DNA from: Roseitalea sp. MMSF_3546
GTDB lineage: Bacteria > Pseudomonadota > Alphaproteobacteria > Rhizobiales > Rhizobiaceae
DNA length: 64,000 nucleotides
Direction: 5' to 3'
NCBI RefSeq assembly: GCF_030732865.1
Contig: NZ_JASHKB010000018.1
Coordinates: forward strand, 1-64,000
Position 1 is the first letter of the stretch; each line of letters opens with the position of its first letter. Shown here in pieces: positions 53,501 to 62,394 of this stretch. The notes under the pieces were generated by a model. The model worked only from the letters and a program-made list of their open reading frames with translations. It made no database searches and was not told the DNA's origin. The translations under genes and the position numbers were made by a program.

Positions 53501-54382
53501 CTAATGCTGCAGGATCTTCGACAGGAAGGCGCGGGTGTGATCGCTTGTCGGTTTCGTGAAGAAGTCCTCGGGCGGTGCGTCCTCGACGATCGAGCCCTCG
53601 TGCATCAACAGCACGCGGTCGGCGGCCGCGCGGGCAAAGCCCATCTCGTGCGTGACCACGATCATCGTCATGCCCTGATGCGACAGGTCGACCATGACAT
53701 CGAGCACTTCGGCGATCATCTCCGGGTCGAGCGCCGAGGTCGGCTCGTCGAACAACAGCACCTGCGGCTTCATGGCGAGCGCGCGGGCGATGGCGACGCG
53801 CTGTTGCTGGCCTCCGGAAAGCTGGCGCGGATAGGCGTTCTCCTTTTCCGGCAGGCCGACGCGCTCGAGCAGGGCACGCGCCTCCTCGCGCGCCTGCGCG
53901 CGCGGCACCTTCTTGATCCGGATCGGCGCCACGGTGATGTTGTCGATCACCGAGATGTGCGGGAACAGGTTGAAGTTCTGGAACACCATGCCCATTTCGC
54001 GCTGCTGCCGGGCGATCTCGTGGTCGCGCAGCGCCACGCGGCGGCCGTTTGTCTCGCGAAAGCCCATCAGATTGCCGCAGGCGACGATGCGCCCGTCATC
54101 GATGGTCTCGAGCCGATCGATGCAGCGCAGCAGCGTCGACTTTCCGCTGCCCGAGCGCCCGGCGATCACCACCACCTCGCTTTGCCGCACGGTCAGCGAG
54201 ACGCCCTTGAGCACGTGGTTGCCGTGAAACGACTTGTGGACCTGTTCGACGGTGACGATGGGTTCGCCCAGCGTCTTGACCTTGCCATTGGGCCGGGCCG
54301 GTGGCTCGGGCAGCGTGTCCGCGGCCGATGCGGCGGTGGCCTGTCCTGTCTCGGTCATCGCCATTTCTCCGTGCGTGCTCAT
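53501..54382 (-). CDS. Polar amino-acid ABC transporter ATPase (GlnQ type)
   Basis: A 293-residue ATPase with an N-terminal extension of about 40 residues before [17 protein letters not shown]. Walker A is [11 protein letters not shown]-loop [12 protein letters not shown], signature [15 protein letters not shown], Walker [15 protein letters not shown] and switch His in [10 protein letters not shown]. The extension is low complexity; an internal ATG (54358) behind GGAG could be the real start, though the four-base overlap with the permease stop favours 54382. Confidence 0.93.
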   Translation of the reverse strand: MSTHGEMAMTETGQATAASAADTLPEPPARPNGKVKTLGEPIVTVEQVHKSFHGNHVLKGVSLTVRQSEVVVIAGRSGSGKSTLLRCIDRLETIDDGRIVACGNLMGFRETNGRRVALRDHEIARQQREMGMVFQNFNLFPHISVIDNITVAPIRIKKVPRAQAREEARALLERVGLPEKENAYPRQLSGGQQQRVAIARALAMKPQVLLFDEPTSALDPEMIAEVLDVMVDLSHQGMTMIVVTHEMGFARAAADRVLLMHEGSIVEDAPPEDFFTKPTSDHTRAFLSKILQH

Positions 54383-55119
54383 GTGTTGGTGGCTCCGGCC
54401 GCGCGCACCGCCTTGGCCAGTTCCCTCTCGCCCTCGGAGGCGACGGCCGCCGCCGGTCCGAAGGGCTTTTCGTAGTGCGCCTCGATCCTGAGCTGGATCT
54501 GATGCCATATGGTCACCAGGACGAGGTACCAGACCGCCGCCACGATATAGACCTCGAGCACGCGGAACTCGATCTGCGCGAGCATCTGAGCGTTGCGCAT
54601 GAGCTCCTCCATCGAGATCACCGAGGCGAGCGAGGTCGTCTTGAGCATGCCGTTGAACTGGTTTCCGAGCGGCGGGATGATGGTGCGTGTCGCCTGCGGC
54701 AGGATGACGATCCACATGCGCTCGCGCCATGTCATGCCGAGCGCGCGGCCGGCATCGTCCTGGCCCTTGTCGACGGCCATGATGCCCGCGCGGATGATCT
54801 CGGCCAGATAGGCGCCTTCATTGAGTGCAAGGCCAAGGATCGCCGCCTCGATGACGCTCAGCCGGATGCCGATCTGCGGAAGCCCGGTATAGATGATGAC
54901 GAGCTGGATCAGGATGGGCGTGCCGCGAAACAGCCAGATGTAGAATTCGGCGACATAGCGCAGCGCCCTGTTGCCGTACATCTTCATCAGCGCCGCGACG
55001 ATGCCCAGGCCCAGTCCGATGGCCATGGAGACGACGCTCAGCCACACCGTGGTCCAGGCCCCCTGCAACATCAGCCCGTTGGTCAGATATTCGAAAAAGT
55101 AGGACCAGCTCCAGTTCAC
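54379..55119 (-). CDS. Polar amino-acid ABC transporter permease
   Basis: A 246-residue HisM/GlnP-type permease with about five helices. The N-terminal TxxL region is TVWLSVVSMAIGLGLG, followed by WLFRGTPILIQLVIIYTGLPQIGI. The EAA loop is DDAGRALGMTWRERMWIVILPQATR near residues 115-145. Only one permease is encoded, so the channel is probably a homodimer. The C-terminus extends as a hydrophilic tail. Confidence 0.94.
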   Translation of the reverse strand: MNWSWSYFFEYLTNGLMLQGAWTTVWLSVVSMAIGLGLGIVAALMKMYGNRALRYVAEFYIWLFRGTPILIQLVIIYTGLPQIGIRLSVIEAAILGLALNEGAYLAEIIRAGIMAVDKGQDDAGRALGMTWRERMWIVILPQATRTIIPPLGNQFNGMLKTTSLASVISMEELMRNAQMLAQIEFRVLEVYIVAAVWYLVLVTIWHQIQLRIEAHYEKPFGPAAAVASEGERELAKAVRAAGATNT

Positions 55120-55151
55120 CGGTGCACTCCTCTCGGTCCGTCAGGGACAGT

Positions 55152-55187
55152 GCGGCGCGTCCCGACCCGGACGGGGGGACGCGCCGC
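55152..55187 (-). repeat. 12-bp perfect inverted repeat between binding protein and permease
   Basis: GCGGCGCGTCCC (55152-55163) and GGGACGCGCCGC (55176-55187) are perfect complements and would form a 12-bp stem in the transcript between the binding-protein stop (55206) and the permease start (55119). The loop can pair further. Confidence 0.7.
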
Positions 55188-55205
55188 GCCATGGTTGAGC
55201 CGCGA

Positions 55206-56066
55206 TCAGCTTTCGGGCGCGTGATAGACCTTGAAGCCGCCCTCGTAGGCGTCCCACTTGTCGATCGTGGTCGCTCCATAGGCGCTCATGATCGCATCGT
55301 AGGTTCCGTCGGCCTTCATGTCCTCGAGCACCTGGGCGACGGCGTTGGCCAGTTCCACGTTCGATCCGTCAAAGCCGAACGAACTTGGCAGGCCGGGATT
55401 GAGGCCACTGGCGCCGACATCGAACTGGCCGCGCTGGGCGTAGTAGTGCGCGGTGGCGTCCGGGCCGAACACGGCGCGCACCTGGCCGGCGCCGAGCGCG
55501 GCGAACGCTTCGGCAAACGAATTGAAGGCCTGGATCTGCATCGGCTCCATGCCGTCGGCCACCTGTCCGTCATTGATCTCACGGATGAGCTTGTCGGCGA
55601 AGCCGGCGATCTCGGTGCCCACCGGATGTCCGGCAAGATCCTCATAGCCTTTGACCTCGAGCGGATTGTCCTTTTCGACGACGATGGCCAGCGCATTGAC
55701 CACATAGGGCACCATGCGCATGATCTTCGAGCGTTCCTCGGTGTAGTACATGCCGGTATTGACCATGTCCCAGCGCTTGTTGGCCAGGCCCGGGATCTGC
55801 ACCTCGAAGCCGACATTCTTGTATTCGGGCTCAAGGCACAGCCGCTTGGCGATCTCGTTGCCGAGCTCGGGATGCATGCCCTTCAGATTGCCGTCATTGT
55901 CGATGTACTGGCGCGGCGGGATCGTCGCGTTGATCGACATGGTCAGTTTGCCCTCCTCGACGAGGGGCAGGTTTTCCGGACAGTCCTGGGCAAGCGCCGT
56001 GGTGGCGGTGAAGGCAAGGGCGGCGGCGAGCGCCGAACCGATTGCGAAGGCTTTGGCAGTGTTCAT
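55206..56066 (-). CDS. Polar amino-acid ABC transporter substrate-binding protein
   Basis: A 286-residue SBP family 3 protein with a signal peptide (AIGSALAAALAFTATTALA, cleavage after ALAQ). LTMSINATIPPRQYIDNDGN near residue 42 and GMHPELGNEIAKRLCL near 70 form the ligand cleft strand, and LAGHPVGTEIAGFAD the second. The Arg that binds the amino-acid carboxylate in glutamine/lysine binders is not obvious from position alone, so the ligand is undecided. It is 69 bases downstream of the M20 gene. Confidence 0.92.
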   Translation of the reverse strand: MNTAKAFAIGSALAAALAFTATTALAQDCPENLPLVEEGKLTMSINATIPPRQYIDNDGNLKGMHPELGNEIAKRLCLEPEYKNVGFEVQIPGLANKRWDMVNTGMYYTEERSKIMRMVPYVVNALAIVVEKDNPLEVKGYEDLAGHPVGTEIAGFADKLIREINDGQVADGMEPMQIQAFNSFAEAFAALGAGQVRAVFGPDATAHYYAQRGQFDVGASGLNPGLPSSFGFDGSNVELANAVAQVLEDMKADGTYDAIMSAYGATTIDKWDAYEGGFKVYHAPES

Positions 56067-56135
56067 TGTGGTCTCCCTGTTAACGAGCGTCAGCCGCCGC
56101 GGCCGGGTGGCGGCGACTGTCCTTGTTGGGCGCGC

Positions 56136-57455
56136 TCACGCAATCGCGGCGCGCTCGGTGCCGCACCAATCGACGATCATGGCGGCGGTCGCATCGACGG
56201 TGCGCAGGAAATCGGCAACGTCGATCCATTCGTCGTGTCTTCCGTTCTGGCTGAGGTCTCCGCAAAGTCCGCCGAAGCCGACCGTGGGTATGGCCTTCTG
56301 GACGATCGGATTGCGGATGTCGGAGGAGGTGTGCATCGGATTGACATGCGGCGCAGCGCCGGTCACCGCCGACACCGCCCGTGCGGCGGCCAGATAGAGC
56401 GGATGATCGCCCGGGCATTCGGCGCCGGTGACGCCCGACACCCATTCGATCGTGGGCGGATGATCGGCCAGCCAGCCGTCGGCCCGCGCAGCGCCGTCGA
56501 TTGCCGCCTCGATCTCGGCCTTCACGCCCTCGATGGTCTCGCCGGGCGGAAACGAGATCGCCCCGCCCATCACGCAGCGCTCGTTGAGACGGCCGAAGCG
56601 CGCGTCCTCGCCGCAGCCGATTGTCGCGATCATCAAATTGGTCGACCGGCCGACCGCCGCCTCGAGCCTTGGGTGACGGATGCGGCCGGCGCGTTCTTCA
56701 TCGAGGGCGCGCAGCGCGCTGGCGACCATCATCGCCTTTTCGATGGGGTTTTCGGCCAGATGTGCAAAGCCGGCATGGCCAGGCTCGGTGGTGTCGGGCA
56801 GTCGGCCCTCGACCGTAAGCCGGAATTCGAGCTGGCCCGAGGCGAAGGCCTTGATCTCGCCAAGGCCCGCACCCGATTCGGCCGGGTGCAGATAGAGCGC
56901 GCCGTCGGCCTCCAACCCTTGGTGCAGCGCTGCGGCGACGCCCCGCGCATGGCGCTTGGACGGCGTGCTCGCCATCACGACGTCGCCCAGCGCCGCCCCG
57001 CTCTGCGCGGCGCGCACAATGCCCAGCACGCCGGCTGCGACACCGGCGAGGTCATCGGCCACGCCCCAGCCGTAAAGGCGCCCGTCCGCGATCTCGCCGG
57101 CGAAGGGGTCGGTCCGCCAGCGTTCGGTGCCGCTCACCGGCTCGCTGTCGGGATGAGCGAACAGCAGCAGCGAGCGCCGGGCCGGATCGCCTTTCAGACG
57201 CGCGATGACGTTCTTGCGCCTGCCCGGCGTCTGCGCCCGCGCGGCGGCGAACTCGCCGATCACCGGCACTTCGGCAGGATCGAAGGGCCGCACCGTCACC
57301 TCGCAGCCCGATGCCCGCAGCCTGTCGGTGACGATGGCCTGTACCGCCGCTTCCCCCTGCCGCTGCGCGGCGATCATTTCACGCAGCAACCCGACGGCTT
57401 CGGCCTCCGGTTCGCTGGCACTGTCCGTTTGGATGGCCGGGGAAGCGATGGTCAT
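56136..57455 (-). CDS. M20-family peptidase/deacylase-like protein, catalytic Glu pair not found
   Basis: A 439-residue M20/M28-fold protein of the ArgE/DapE type. The first metal motif is LLLFAHPDSEP near residue 100 and the bridging Asp region is YGWGVADDLAGVAAG near 132, followed by the lid domain and a late NPMHTSSDIRNP and GFGGLCG region. The stretch that normally reads V-D-E-E/EEE-x-GG after the bridging Asp is ASTPSKRHARG here, so neither the catalytic base nor its neighbouring metal ligand is visible. It may use a different residue, or be a non-hydrolytic binding protein. First gene of the eight-gene operon, behind a GntR-type palindrome. Confidence 0.85.
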   Translation of the reverse strand: MTIASPAIQTDSASEPEAEAVGLLREMIAAQRQGEAAVQAIVTDRLRASGCEVTVRPFDPAEVPVIGEFAAARAQTPGRRKNVIARLKGDPARRSLLLFAHPDSEPVSGTERWRTDPFAGEIADGRLYGWGVADDLAGVAAGVLGIVRAAQSGAALGDVVMASTPSKRHARGVAAALHQGLEADGALYLHPAESGAGLGEIKAFASGQLEFRLTVEGRLPDTTEPGHAGFAHLAENPIEKAMMVASALRALDEERAGRIRHPRLEAAVGRSTNLMIATIGCGEDARFGRLNERCVMGGAISFPPGETIEGVKAEIEAAIDGAARADGWLADHPPTIEWVSGVTGAECPGDHPLYLAAARAVSAVTGAAPHVNPMHTSSDIRNPIVQKAIPTVGFGGLCGDLSQNGRHDEWIDVADFLRTVDATAAMIVDWCGTERAAIA

Positions 57456-57499
57456 GTTCGTTGTCGGTCCCTTGAATGGAGGCCCGGTGAGGACGATTT

Positions 57500-57528
57500 T
57501 TGTGTTCTTAGTGTATACACTTTATATG
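57500..57528. promoter_or_regulatory. GntR-type operator in the divergent promoter region
   Basis: AGTGTATACACT (57510-57521) is a perfect 12-bp palindrome, typical of FadR/GntR-FCD operators (core TGTATACA). It lies in the divergent region between the M20 operon (start 57455) and gntR (start 57675). For the plus strand, TTGTGT (57500-57505) and TATATG (57523-57528) are spaced by 17 bases, so the palindrome would lie between -35 and -10. Confidence 0.65.
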
Positions 57529-57674
57529 CTGCACAGTTTGCGCTACGGTGCAAGGGAAAATTCGGCCGCTTGCGCCATCGGCCGCGCTGCGCGATGAGTG
57601 CGACGGTGAACGGACCGGCAAATGCAACCGGCGCGAGCGTGCGACACAGAGCGCGACAGAGAGGATGACACTTC

Positions 57675-58358
57675 ATGGAAACGGTTGGGCACGCCCAGGG
57701 TGTTTCAATGCGGTCGGGCGAGGCGGGCGAGCCGGTCTCCAACGCTTCCGAGCGCGCCTATCGGTCGATTTCCAACCTGATCAAGGATCGCAAGCTCAAG
57801 GGCGGCGACCGCATCGTCGAAAAGCGGCTGGCCGACCAGCTCGGCGTGTCGCGCACCCCCCTGCGCGAGGCATTGCAGAGGCTGGAAGGCGAGGGCCTGG
57901 TGCTCAAATCGGCGAACCAGCCCTATGTCGTGCGCAAGGTGGATCTGCGCGACTATCTGCAGAGCCTGCGCGTGCGCAAGACGCTGGAGGCCGAGGCCGC
58001 CGCGCTCGCCACCGGGCGCATCGAGCCACGTCGCATCGGGTCGGTGCGCGACGAGGTTCTGGCGCTCGAGCAGCTCCGCCCCTATGACGTGCACGCCCAC
58101 TGGGCCTGCGACGACCATGTGCACAATCTGTTCATCGATGCCTGCGGCAACCAGGTGATGGCGGACATCCTGTACGAGTTGCGCACCACCACGCGCCTGT
58201 TCGAGATCGCCCAGCTCGCCGACCGGCTCGGCCCCGATTCGCGCGAGCATGTGGCGATTCTGGACGCGCTCGAAGCCGGCGATGCCGAGGGCGCGCGCGC
58301 GGCGATGGCGACCCATGCCCAGTCGCTGTTCGACTTCGCCGTCGACCAGGTTGGATGA
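57675..58358 (+). CDS. GntR-family (FCD subfamily) transcriptional regulator
   Basis: A 227-residue GntR regulator. The winged helix (about residues 25-90) reads GGDRIVEKRLADQLGVSRTP and LREALQRLEGEGLV. The FCD effector domain has RVRKTLEAEAAALA, Asp and His metal-type ligands in CDDHVHNLFIDACGN, HVAILDALEAGDAEGARAAMATH. It is divergent from the M20-led operon with a perfect palindrome between them, so it very probably controls that operon and itself. Confidence 0.93.
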   Translation: METVGHAQGVSMRSGEAGEPVSNASERAYRSISNLIKDRKLKGGDRIVEKRLADQLGVSRTPLREALQRLEGEGLVLKSANQPYVVRKVDLRDYLQSLRVRKTLEAEAAALATGRIEPRRIGSVRDEVLALEQLRPYDVHAHWACDDHVHNLFIDACGNQVMADILYELRTTTRLFEIAQLADRLGPDSREHVAILDALEAGDAEGARAAMATHAQSLFDFAVDQVG

Positions 58359-58477
58359 CGGCGGCGCGGAAGGCACGGCCGGGATCGGCTGGCTTCGCGG
58401 TCCGGATCCGATCGATTGGCGAGGCCATGACAAGCATTCGCGGCGCGCAGCGGCCGCGATCGGGCCAAGCCGGCCGG

Positions 58478-59290
58478 TCAGATGATCGCGTGACGGATGC
58501 GCGCCGAAACCCACTCGCTGACGATCACCGTGCCCAGGATGAGGATGAGGATCACCGTCACCTGGCCCCAGGCGAGCACGTTGAGCGAGGCCTGCAGCTT
58601 CAGGCCGATGCCACCGGCGCCGACCAGCCCCAGAATCGTGCTTTCGCGGATGTTGATGTCCCATCGGAAGGTCGAGATCGCCCAGAAGGCGGGCATGATC
58701 TGGGGCACGATGCCATAGTTGAGCACCTGGGCGCCGCTGGCGCCGGTCGCCTCGATCGCCTCGACCTGCAGCGGATCGGTCTCCTCGATAGCCTCGTAGA
58801 GCAGCTTGCCGACAAAGCCGATCGAGCGCAGCGCGATGGCGACGATTCCCGCCAGAATCCCCGGCCCGATGATGGCGACCAGCAACAGCGCCCAGATCAG
58901 CGAGTTGATCGAGCGCGAGGCGACGATGATGAACAGCGCGATCGGCCTGAGCAGGCGAGGCGACGGCGAGGTGTTGCGCGCGGCCAGAAATGCCACCGGC
59001 ACCGCAAGGATCACGCCACCGATGGTGCCGAGCGTGGCGATGTTGAGCGTGTCCCACATCGGCACCAGCAGTTCGGGCACGTATTCCCAGCGCGGCGGCA
59101 CCATGCGGCTGCCGATGTCGACGGCCTGGCGCGGCGCATCCTGCACGAAGAACCAGATCGTGTCGCGCGTCATCAGTTGCCAGCACCACACGAACAGGGC
59201 GACCAGCGCCACCCAGCCGGTCCAGATGAGCAGCCGGGCGCGCGGCGTGCGATAGGTCCACACCTGGCTGTGATGCTCCGGCCCGCTCAT
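58478..59290 (-). CDS. phnE: Phosphonate-type ABC transporter permease (second PhnE)
   Basis: A 270-residue PhnE-type permease with about six helices. The EAA loop is EAIEATGASGAQVLNYGIVPQI near residues 165-187, followed by FRWDINIRESTILGLVGAGGIG, the PhnE hallmark. It overlaps the first PhnE by four bases. N-terminal periplasmic segment FFVQDAPRQAVDIGSRMVPP is typical of the longer PhnE. Confidence 0.92.
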   Translation of the reverse strand: MSGPEHHSQVWTYRTPRARLLIWTGWVALVALFVWCWQLMTRDTIWFFVQDAPRQAVDIGSRMVPPRWEYVPELLVPMWDTLNIATLGTIGGVILAVPVAFLAARNTSPSPRLLRPIALFIIVASRSINSLIWALLLVAIIGPGILAGIVAIALRSIGFVGKLLYEAIEETDPLQVEAIEATGASGAQVLNYGIVPQIMPAFWAISTFRWDINIRESTILGLVGAGGIGLKLQASLNVLAWGQVTVILILILGTVIVSEWVSARIRHAII

Positions 59291-60093
59291 TGCAGGAACT
59301 TCCGCAGATAGCTCGAGCCGTATTCGGCGACCATCACGATGGCGATGATGATCAACAAGATCGCGCCGGCGCTGTCATATTCGTAGCGGTCGATCGCGGT
59401 GTTGAGCGTCGCGCCGATGCCGCCCGCCCCGACGATGCCGATCACCGCCGATTCGCGAAAATTGATGTCGAGCCGATAAAGGCTGAGCCCGATCAGGCGC
59501 GGCATGACCTGCGGCTGCACGGCATAATTGACCAGTTGCCACCAGGAGGCGCCGGTGGCCCTTATCGCCTCGGCCTGCGTCTCGTCGATCTCCTCGATGT
59601 CGTCGGCCAGCAGCTTGGCGAGGAACCCGATCGTGGCGAACGACAGGGTCAGGAAGCCGGCGAACGGGCCGAATCCGAACATGGCGACCAGGAAAATGGC
59701 GATGATCACCTCCTGCAGCGACCGGCTGACGGCGATGATGCCGCGGCACACCAGATAGATCGGCCGCGGCACCATGTTGCGCGCCGCGCCGATGCCGATG
59801 GGCACCGATATCAGCACGCCGACGACGGTCGAGGTCAGCGTCATGGTCAGGCTCTCGACCAGCCCGCGCGAGATGTCGCTCCAGCGGCTGGCGAAGTCGG
59901 GCTGCAGGAAGCCCATGACGAAGCGCTGGCCGCGCTCCAGGCCGATGGCCACGCGTTCCCAGTTCACCTCCAGCGAGCCGATGGCCAGCACCAGATAGGC
60001 GAGGATGCCGATCTGCAAGGCAAGGCGCCAGCGCCGGTCCTTGACGATCTGCGGCGGACGGCGCCACGCGGTGGGATAGGCGGGCTGGCTCAT
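59287..60093 (-). CDS. phnE: Phosphonate-type ABC transporter permease (first PhnE)
   Basis: A 268-residue PhnE-type permease. EAA loop [23 protein letters not shown] near residues 165-187, then [22 protein letters not shown]. It shares the architecture of the downstream copy and should form the channel heterodimer with it. Four-base overlaps with PhnC and the second PhnE show tight coupling. Confidence 0.92.
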   Translation of the reverse strand: MSQPAYPTAWRRPPQIVKDRRWRLALQIGILAYLVLAIGSLEVNWERVAIGLERGQRFVMGFLQPDFASRWSDISRGLVESLTMTLTSTVVGVLISVPIGIGAARNMVPRPIYLVCRGIIAVSRSLQEVIIAIFLVAMFGFGPFAGFLTLSFATIGFLAKLLADDIEEIDETQAEAIRATGASWWQLVNYAVQPQVMPRLIGLSLYRLDINFRESAVIGIVGAGGIGATLNTAIDRYEYDSAGAILLIIIAIVMVAEYGSSYLRKFLQ

Positions 60094-60911
60094 CTGGCCA
60101 GCACGGCCATGCGGCGGGCGGCGTCGGCTTCCGCTTCGGCTTGCTCGTCATCGCCCTGGCGCATCGCCTGCCAGTCCTCGGCGCCGTAGATGGTCGTCAG
60201 GGCGGATTCGCCCAGCACGTCGGGTCGGTCATCGAAGACGATGCGGCCGTCGCGCAGGCCCACGATGCGCTGCATGAACTGCTGGGCGAGCGGGACGTCG
60301 TGAATGTTGACGATGGCCGGCAGGCCACGTTCGGCGCAGATTTCGGTGAGAAGCCGCATGATCTGCCGGCTCGTCTTGGGATCGAGACTGGCGGTCGGCT
60401 CGTCGACAAGCAAAAGATCCGGCTCCTGGGCGAGGGCGCGCGCAATTCCCACGCGCTGGCGCTGTCCGCCCGACAGGGCGTCGGCCCGCTTGTCGGCCTG
60501 ATCGACCAGTCCGACGCGGTCGAGCAGACGGTAGGCGCGCTCGATGTCCTCGGGCAGGAACCGGCGCAGCCAGCTACGCCAGAACGGCACGTAGCCGAGC
60601 CGGCCCGACAGGACGTTCTCCATCACCGTCAGCCGCTCGACGAGCGAATATTCCTGGAAGATCATGCCGATGCGCCGGCGCTGTCGGCGCAGCTCGCCGG
60701 TCCCGAGGCGCGCCAGATCGACCTCGCCCAGCATGACCTTGCCCGCCGTCGGTTCGACGAGCCGGTTTATGCAGCGGATCAGCGTCGACTTGCCGGCGCC
60801 CGACGGGCCGATCAGGCCCATGATCTGTCCTTCGGGGACCGCCACCGATACCTCGGTGAGCGCCTTATCGCCGGTCCTGTAGGTTTTCGACAGCTTCTCG
60901 ATGCGCAGCAT
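60090..60911 (-). CDS. phnC: Phosphonate-type ABC transporter ATPase (PhnC)
   Basis: A 273-residue PhnC ATPase: Walker [10 protein letters not shown] near residue 37, Q-loop [21 protein letters not shown], the PhnC-typical insert [15 protein letters not shown], signature [15 protein letters not shown], Walker [15 protein letters not shown] and switch His in [11 protein letters not shown]. The ATG at 60911 ([11 protein letters not shown]) is preferred to one six codons upstream. It follows phnD after 74 bases that include a hairpin. Confidence 0.94.
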   Translation of the reverse strand: MLRIEKLSKTYRTGDKALTEVSVAVPEGQIMGLIGPSGAGKSTLIRCINRLVEPTAGKVMLGEVDLARLGTGELRRQRRRIGMIFQEYSLVERLTVMENVLSGRLGYVPFWRSWLRRFLPEDIERAYRLLDRVGLVDQADKRADALSGGQRQRVGIARALAQEPDLLLVDEPTASLDPKTSRQIMRLLTEICAERGLPAIVNIHDVPLAQQFMQRIVGLRDGRIVFDDRPDVLGESALTTIYGAEDWQAMRQGDDEQAEAEADAARRMAVLAR

Positions 60912-60936
60912 GGGCGGACCCCGGTTCAACGAAGAA

Positions 60937-60956
60937 CGGGCGGCACATGCCGCCCG
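60937..60956 (-). repeat. Inverted repeat between phnD and phnC
   Basis: CGGGCGGC (60937-60944) and GCCGCCCG (60949-60956) form a perfect 8-bp stem with the loop ACAT, located between the phnD stop and phnC start. Confidence 0.65.
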
Positions 60957-60985
60957 CGGACTTCCCGGACAGTGTTATCGGGCGC

Positions 60986-61936
60986 TTACTGGCAATCGTA
61001 GACGACGCCGTTGGCCTCGTCGATGGTGCGGATGACGGCCCAGTCTTCCTGGAAGCTGATCTCGATGAACTGGTCTTCGCCATTGCGGCCGAACTCCTCG
61101 GCCAGGGCGGTTCCTTCCCAGTCGAAGCTGAAGAAGGCTTCGCGGATCTTCTCCTGCAGCTCGGGCGCCAGATTGTAGACGGTGCCGTAGCCGGTCGTCG
61201 GGAAGGTCTGCGACTGGTAGACCACCTCGAGCTGATCCTCGGAGACCACTTCGCGGTCGATCATGCGCGCCTTGACCGAATTGGCGATCGAGGCGGCCAT
61301 GTAGTCCTTGTTTGCGACGCCGAGGATCGAACTGTCATGGGCACCCGAGAAGGTGGGCTCGAAGTCCTCGCCCGCTTCCATGTCGAATTCGGCCTTCAGG
61401 ATCGCCGAGGGCGCCTTGAAGCCCGAGTTCGAGGTTTCCGAGGTAAAGGCGAGCTGCTTGCCGCGAATGTCCTCGACTTCCTCGATGCCCGAGCCCGGAT
61501 AGGTGATGATCTCCATCTCGTAGCCGAACGATCCGTCCTCGGCCGCCATCATCGCGAACGGGCGGAAGCCTGCGCAGGCGACGGCGAGCGGGTTGGAGCC
61601 GGTGTTGAAGCCGGCCACGTGCAGACGTCCGGCGCGCATGGCCTCGATCTGCGCGGCGTTGGACTGGACCGGGAAGAATTGGACGTCCTTGCCGGTCACT
61701 TCGGCCATGTGGTCGAGAAAGCCGGCCCAGACTTCGGCATACACGGCCGGGTCCTCGACGGGCGTATAGGCGAAGATCAGTGTGTCCGGGTCAACCCACT
61801 CGGACGCATCCTCGGGGATGTCGGCAATCAGGTCGCCGTCATTGTCGACGTAGCGCTCATCGAGCGTGAAGTCTGCATGGGCAGGCTCGACGAGCGCAAG
61901 GGCGGCCATGGCCGCAACGGTGGCGGTGAGCTTCAT
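60986..61936 (-). CDS. phnD: Phosphonate-type ABC transporter substrate-binding protein (PhnD)
   Basis: A 316-residue PhnD-family periplasmic binding protein. Signal peptide of about 21 residues (LTATVAAMAALALVEPAHA). Family motifs LIFAYTPVEDPAVYAEVW, AAQIEAMRAGRLHVAGFNTGS, IRGKQLAFTSETSNSGFKAP (the anion-binding ST-x-SG-like turn is ETSNSG), SGAHDSSILGVANKDY. It has an acidic insert (DNDGDLIADIPED) after the N-terminus. No C-P lyase or other phosphonate-degrading gene lies nearby, so the ligand may be phosphonate, phosphite or a phosphate ester. Confidence 0.93.
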   Translation of the reverse strand: MKLTATVAAMAALALVEPAHADFTLDERYVDNDGDLIADIPEDASEWVDPDTLIFAYTPVEDPAVYAEVWAGFLDHMAEVTGKDVQFFPVQSNAAQIEAMRAGRLHVAGFNTGSNPLAVACAGFRPFAMMAAEDGSFGYEMEIITYPGSGIEEVEDIRGKQLAFTSETSNSGFKAPSAILKAEFDMEAGEDFEPTFSGAHDSSILGVANKDYMAASIANSVKARMIDREVVSEDQLEVVYQSQTFPTTGYGTVYNLAPELQEKIREAFFSFDWEGTALAEEFGRNGEDQFIEISFQEDWAVIRTIDEANGVVYDCQ

Positions 61937-61989
61937 GATTGTCCTCGAATTTACGGTGTCCAGACCTTCGAAAAGGCATGGTTCCGGGA

Positions 61990-62021
61990 TTTATGGGCCG
62001 ATTGCAACAGACAGATGACAA
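61990..62021 (-). promoter_or_regulatory. Probable Pho box and -10 upstream of phnD
   Basis: On the minus strand TTGTCAT (62021-62015), a four-base spacer CTGT and CTGTTGC (62010-62004) resemble the PhoB direct repeat CTGTCAT-N4-CTGTCAT (6/7 and 4/7 matches). A -10-like CATAAA (61995-61990) follows eight bases later, where a PhoB-dependent promoter should have it. Phosphonate transporters are often PhoB-controlled. Confidence 0.5.
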
Positions 62022-62061
62022 AAGGGCCGCCAGCCGACGAAGATGCCCGGGAAACCCCGCA

Positions 62062-62394
62062 GACGGCCGCCATGCCTTTGGTCGGTCTCGATCGACTTGC
62101 GCGCCTGCTGCCGCTGCTGTTCGGCGCGCAGGCGCTCGGCGGCGCGTTCGCCGCGGCACTGTTGCTCGGCCCGGGCGTGGTCGGCCAGTTGCTGCCGCCT
62201 TTGCCGACCATGTCGTCCTGGTGAGCGAAGGAAGGGTTTTGGCCGCGGGTGCTCCCGCCGACGTGCTCTCCGAAGCCAATCTCGAGCGCGTCTTCGATTG
62301 TCCGATGCGGATCGCCCCCGCTGCGAACGGCAACGGCGTTCTCGTGCTCCCGCACATACCGGCGACAGAGCGGCGTCCAGCGCAGCCGCGATGA
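62062..62394 (+). pseudogene. Decayed iron/siderophore-type ABC ATPase remnant
   Basis: From 62200 the frame FADHVVLVSEGRVLAAGAP, then ADVLSEANLERVFDCPMRI and VLVLPHIP, up to the stop at 62394, matches the C-terminal end of FecE/HmuV-type ATPases (ADxVVLLxxGRVLAxGxPxxVLT...VF). No Walker motifs remain. In another frame just upstream, LVGLDRLARL followed by ALLLGP weakly resembles the helix before and after the ABC signature, which would fit a frameshifted, eroded copy. The C-terminal match is convincing; the upstream part is tentative. Confidence 0.55.

Noticed and set aside
48210-57455. A hydroxyproline degradation operon
   Set aside because: An HcnABC-like dehydrogenase with a DHDPS-family protein recalls it, but the hydroxyproline epimerase and ketoglutarate-semialdehyde dehydrogenase are missing, and an M20-like and a phosphotriesterase-like protein do not belong to it.
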